Source: Bacteroidales bacterium UBA4284 (GTDB taxonomy: Bacteria; Bacteroidota; Bacteroidia; Bacteroidales; UBA932). Taken from it: DNA of 45,039 nt. This document shows positions 42,489 to 45,039 of the stretch, one piece after another (positions within the stretch are counted from its first letter, which is position 1; the number at the start of each line of letters is the position of its first letter). The position numbers and the translations under genes are program-made. Under the pieces are notes generated by a model. It had not been told where the DNA came from. It did no database searches and saw only the letters and a program-made list of their open reading frames with translations. The DNA lies in assembly GCA_002395925.1 (NCBI GenBank), contig DGVM01000051.1:1-45039 (forward strand). The letters are read 5' to 3'.

Positions 42489-44218
42489 ATAATCTCCTCC
42501 CTCTCCCGCAGGTCGCGGACACGCAGCTGGATGGTGCTGTTGCCGCGGTAGTAATTTTCTACGATAGAATAACATACATCAAGCGGATTGCCCGACTTGA
42601 TGTAGTCGTAGTACTGTGCCATATTGAAGGCTATGGCCGGAATCTGGTGATACGGCTGCGACTCTTGGATAAGGTCGAGCTTGAGATGCATTCCGCCGGC
42701 TCCCACCTTGCGCCCGCCGCCTGCGTCGTAAACGTTCTCGGTCACGAAAACGGGGTTGGTGTTGCCGGGGCCGAAAGGCTGGAACTGCTTGAGTATGCGA
42801 AAGAATTTGGGCGTAATCTGTGAAAAGTCGAGCACGGCGTCTATATCCACAACCGGGATAAGCATGTCGGCGGTGATTTTGCCAGCGATGAAGTTATCGA
42901 TACGGCGCGCAAACTCCTCGACGTTTTCTTCTTTGAGAGTGAGTCCGGCGGCGTAAACATGCCCGCCGAAGTTCTCGAGTATGTCGGCGCAGCTCTCGAT
43001 GGCCTCGTACAGGTCGAATCCCGCTATGCTGCGCGCCGACCCCGTGACGAATCCGTTCGACTTGGTGAGGACCACCGTAGGCTTGTAGTAAGCTTCGACA
43101 AGGCGGGATGCGACTATTCCCACTATACCCTTGCTCCAGCGGGGGTTATAGACGACGGTGGCATTCTCGCGGGCGAGACAGCTTCCGTTTTCTACCATTT
43201 CGAGGGCCTCGCGGGTTACCTCCCGGTCGATGTTCTTGCGTTCGTTGTTGTTCTCGTTTATCTTTTCGCCGATGAACATGGCTTTCTGCTCGTCGTCGGC
43301 GGTCAGCAGCTCCACGGCAAGGCGGCCCGACTCCATGCGGCCGGCGGCGTTGATGCGGGGACCTATCTTGAACACTATGTCGTCGATGGTGACATGTCCG
43401 GGTTCGAGGTTGGAGAGGCTTATCATGGCCAGAAGGCCCTTGTGAGGATTCTCGTTGAGCTGCTTAAGTCCGAAGTGCGCCAGGGTGCGGTTCTCGCCGA
43501 CCATTGTCACAAGGTCGGACGCTATGCTGACTACCAGCAGGTCGAGCAGCGGGACTATGCTCTCGAACGGCACGTCGTAGCGCTGCGAATAAGCCTGGAC
43601 GAGCTTGAAACCCACTCCGCAGCCCGACAGGTCGTCGAACGGATATTGGCAGTCCTCGCGCTTGGGGTCGAGAACTGCTACTGCGCCAGGAAGGGTCTCC
43701 TCGGGGAGATGGTGGTCGCAGATTATCATATCCACGCCCTTGGACTTGGCATACTGCGCCTTGTCTATGGCCTTGATGCCGCAGTCGAGCGTGATGATGA
43801 GGCCGAATCCGCCCTCGAAAGCCCAGTCTATGCCCTTGTAGGACACGCCGTAGCCCTCGTCGTAGCGGTCGGGGATGTAGAAATCGACGGCGGAGGTAAA
43901 ACGGCGGATAAAAGAGAACACCAGTGCGACGGCGGTGGTGCCGTCAACGTCGTAATCGCCGTAAACCAGGATTTTCTCGCCTGTGGTGATAGCCTTGCGC
44001 AGGCGCTCCACGGCGACGTCCATATCCTTCATGAGGAACGGGTCGTGAAGGTCGCTCAGGGCGGGGCGGAAGAACGAGCGTGCCTGCTCGAAGGTCTCCA
44101 CTCCCCTTTTGACAAGGAGCTCGGAGAGCACACGGTCGATCCCTACCTCGGCGGAGAGTTTTTCAACCTTCGCCGGGTCGGCCGGTTCGCGTACAATCCA
44201 TTTACAGTCCTTGCTCAT
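42485..44218 (-). CDS. recJ: single-stranded-DNA-specific exonuclease RecJ
   Basis: 577 residues, the normal length. It degrades single-stranded DNA 5' to 3' in recombination and mismatch repair. DHH-domain motifs are [12 protein letters not shown], the second Asp-rich motif ICDHHLPE, and [19 protein letters not shown] and the DHHA1 motif [11 protein letters not shown] follow, and a C-terminal OB-fold region closes the protein. The start at 44218 (MSKDCKWIV) is chosen over the longer open frame, which would run into lysS. Divergent from lysS. Confidence 0.95.
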   Translation of the reverse strand: MSKDCKWIVREPADPAKVEKLSAEVGIDRVLSELLVKRGVETFEQARSFFRPALSDLHDPFLMKDMDVAVERLRKAITTGEKILVYGDYDVDGTTAVALVFSFIRRFTSAVDFYIPDRYDEGYGVSYKGIDWAFEGGFGLIITLDCGIKAIDKAQYAKSKGVDMIICDHHLPEETLPGAVAVLDPKREDCQYPFDDLSGCGVGFKLVQAYSQRYDVPFESIVPLLDLLVVSIASDLVTMVGENRTLAHFGLKQLNENPHKGLLAMISLSNLEPGHVTIDDIVFKIGPRINAAGRMESGRLAVELLTADDEQKAMFIGEKINENNNERKNIDREVTREALEMVENGSCLARENATVVYNPRWSKGIVGIVASRLVEAYYKPTVVLTKSNGFVTGSARSIAGFDLYEAIESCADILENFGGHVYAAGLTLKEENVEEFARRIDNFIAGKITADMLIPVVDIDAVLDFSQITPKFFRILKQFQPFGPGNTNPVFVTENVYDAGGGRKVGAGGMHLKLDLIQESQPYHQIPAIAFNMAQYYDYIKSGNPLDVCYSIVENYYRGNSTIQLRVRDLREREEII

Positions 44219-44232
44219 ATCTCTACAGTCAA

Positions 44233-44262
44233 CAAATATAAGAAAAATATTTCGTAATTTTG
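44233..44262. promoter_or_regulatory. divergent recJ / lysS -7 boxes
   Basis: The 52-base gap holds TATATTTG on the minus strand (44233-44240) for recJ and TAATTTTG on the plus strand (44255-44262) for lysS; both fit TAnnTTTG. The lysS box ends 8 bases before its ATG. Neither has a clear TTTG at -33. Confidence 0.5.
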
Positions 44263-44270
44263 CACCCGAT

Positions 44271-45039
44271 ATGAATATTGAACTTAGCGAACAGGAGCAG
44301 ATACGCCGCGAATCGCTGGCGAAGCTCAGAGAATTGGGCATCGAGCCCTACCCCGCAGCGGAATATCCGGTTAACGCCACCGCCGCAGAAATCACCGCAG
44401 GATACGACCCCGAGAAGGGCAATTTCGCATCGGTCTGCATCGCAGGACGCCTCATGAGCCGCCGCATCATGGGAGCAGCCTCCTTCGGCGAGCTCCAGGA
44501 CGAGAGCGGCCGCATCCAGATCTACGTCAAGAGAGACGAAATCTGCCCCGGCGAAGACAAGACGATGTACAACACCGTATGGAAGAAACTTCTCGACATC
44601 GGCGACATCATCGGAATCAAGGGTTTTGCCTTCATCACCAAGACGGGGCAGCTGAGCGTCCACGCCAAGGAGCTCACGCTGCTGAGCAAGTCCCTGCGGG
44701 TGCTTCCCATCGTCAAGGAAGCTGACGGACAGGTCTTCGACGCCGTAACCGACCCCGAGCTCCGCTACCGCCAGCGTTACGTTGACCTCATCATCAATCC
44801 CCAGGTGAGGGACGTATTCGTCAAAAGGGCCCGCATTATCGCAACCATGCGTGAATATTTCAACGAAGCCGGCTGCCTGGAGGTGGAGACCCCCATCCTG
44901 CAGAGCATCCCTGGAGGCGCAACCGCACGTCCCTTCGTCACGCACCACAATGCGCTCGACATCCCCCTGTACCTGCGTATCGCAAACGAGCTTTACCTCA
45001 AGAGGCTCATCGTAGGCGGCTACAGCGGAGTCTATGAGT
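44271..45039 (+). CDS. lysS: lysyl-tRNA synthetase, class II (3' partial)
   Basis: The first 256 residues are visible and the frame runs off the window end. The N-terminal anticodon-binding OB fold carries [19 protein letters not shown] and [17 protein letters not shown]. The class II catalytic core begins with [14 protein letters not shown]. Motif 1 is [20 protein letters not shown] followed by ETPILQ, then PGGATARPF and [13 protein letters not shown]. It charges tRNA-Lys. Confidence 0.96.
   Translation, partial: MNIELSEQEQIRRESLAKLRELGIEPYPAAEYPVNATAAEITAGYDPEKGNFASVCIAGRLMSRRIMGAASFGELQDESGRIQIYVKRDEICPGEDKTMYNTVWKKLLDIGDIIGIKGFAFITKTGQLSVHAKELTLLSKSLRVLPIVKEADGQVFDAVTDPELRYRQRYVDLIINPQVRDVFVKRARIIATMREYFNEAGCLEVETPILQSIPGGATARPFVTHHNALDIPLYLRIANELYLKRLIVGGYSGVYE

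Noticed and set aside
42959..44257. 432-codon plus-strand frame opposite recJ
   Set aside because: Antisense shadow of recJ with no family features.
44219..44341. Longer start for recJ reaching into lysS
   Set aside because: It crosses the divergent lysS start and adds unrelated sequence; MSKDCKWIV is the family-like start.

Overview
The window reads as a chromosome segment of a GC-rich member of the Bacteroidales (Bacteroidota). Four lines of evidence point there. Promoter-like sites have the Bacteroidota form (TTTG, 18-20 nt, TAnnTTTG), and Shine-Dalgarno sites are not conspicuous. The surface genes are typical of the group: a TonB-dependent receptor with a DUF4249 partner, a DUF4988 lipoprotein, BspA-like repeats and a fimbrillin-like/Big_2 adhesin. 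The short SerA has Lys in place of the catalytic His, as in Bacteroides-type enzymes. The tripartite ABC exporter has the arrangement common in this phylum. Genus cannot be fixed from sequence alone. Most of the window is GC-rich and tightly packed, with many ATGA, GTGA or TAATG junctions.

Layout. 1-1696: an ExbB (5' end outside the window), ExbD, TonB energy-transduction operon. 1721-6779: RluB-type pseudouridine synthase with a long repetitive basic arm, Era GTPase, topoisomerase IV subunit A and a 58-residue membrane protein, closed by a clear terminator. 6879-6999 holds a branched, structured inverted-repeat element. 7054-12714: a five-gene MacB-like efflux operon (ATPase, two permeases, periplasmic adaptor, TolC-like outer-membrane protein). 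12803-20426: a DUF1015 protein, RecQ, DnaG and MetG, all close-packed. 20429-25821: an envelope block with a secreted BspA-like protein, a beta-barrel-like protein divergent from a membrane-anchored Ser/Thr kinase, a small Bacteroidota regulator-like protein and a lipoprotein.

25869-33135 is visibly AT-richer and is bounded by a 17-nt near-perfect direct repeat. It carries a HicAB toxin-antitoxin pair, a fibronectin-III lipoprotein broken by an in-frame TAA, a 1573-residue lipoprotein adhesin (fimbrillin-like, VWA-like, nine Big_2 domains, C-terminal tip domain) and a 46-residue leader-like protein upstream of it. The lipoproteins immediately outside the two repeats share a C-terminal module. 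I read this segment as acquired accessory surface cargo. No recombinase is visible in it.

33206-41872: a DUF4988 lipoprotein converges on an operon read in the opposite direction: YigZ, SerC, SerA, TonB-dependent receptor, DUF4249 lipoprotein. The receptor start overlaps the serA stop. 41943-45039: a pRiA4b ORF-3-like protein with an acidic tail, RecJ, and the 5' part of LysS divergent from RecJ.

Themes. Housekeeping replication, repair and translation genes alternate with envelope genes. ExbB/ExbD/TonB at one end could energise the receptor at the other. No tRNA, rRNA, CRISPR array, transposase or integrase was recognised.
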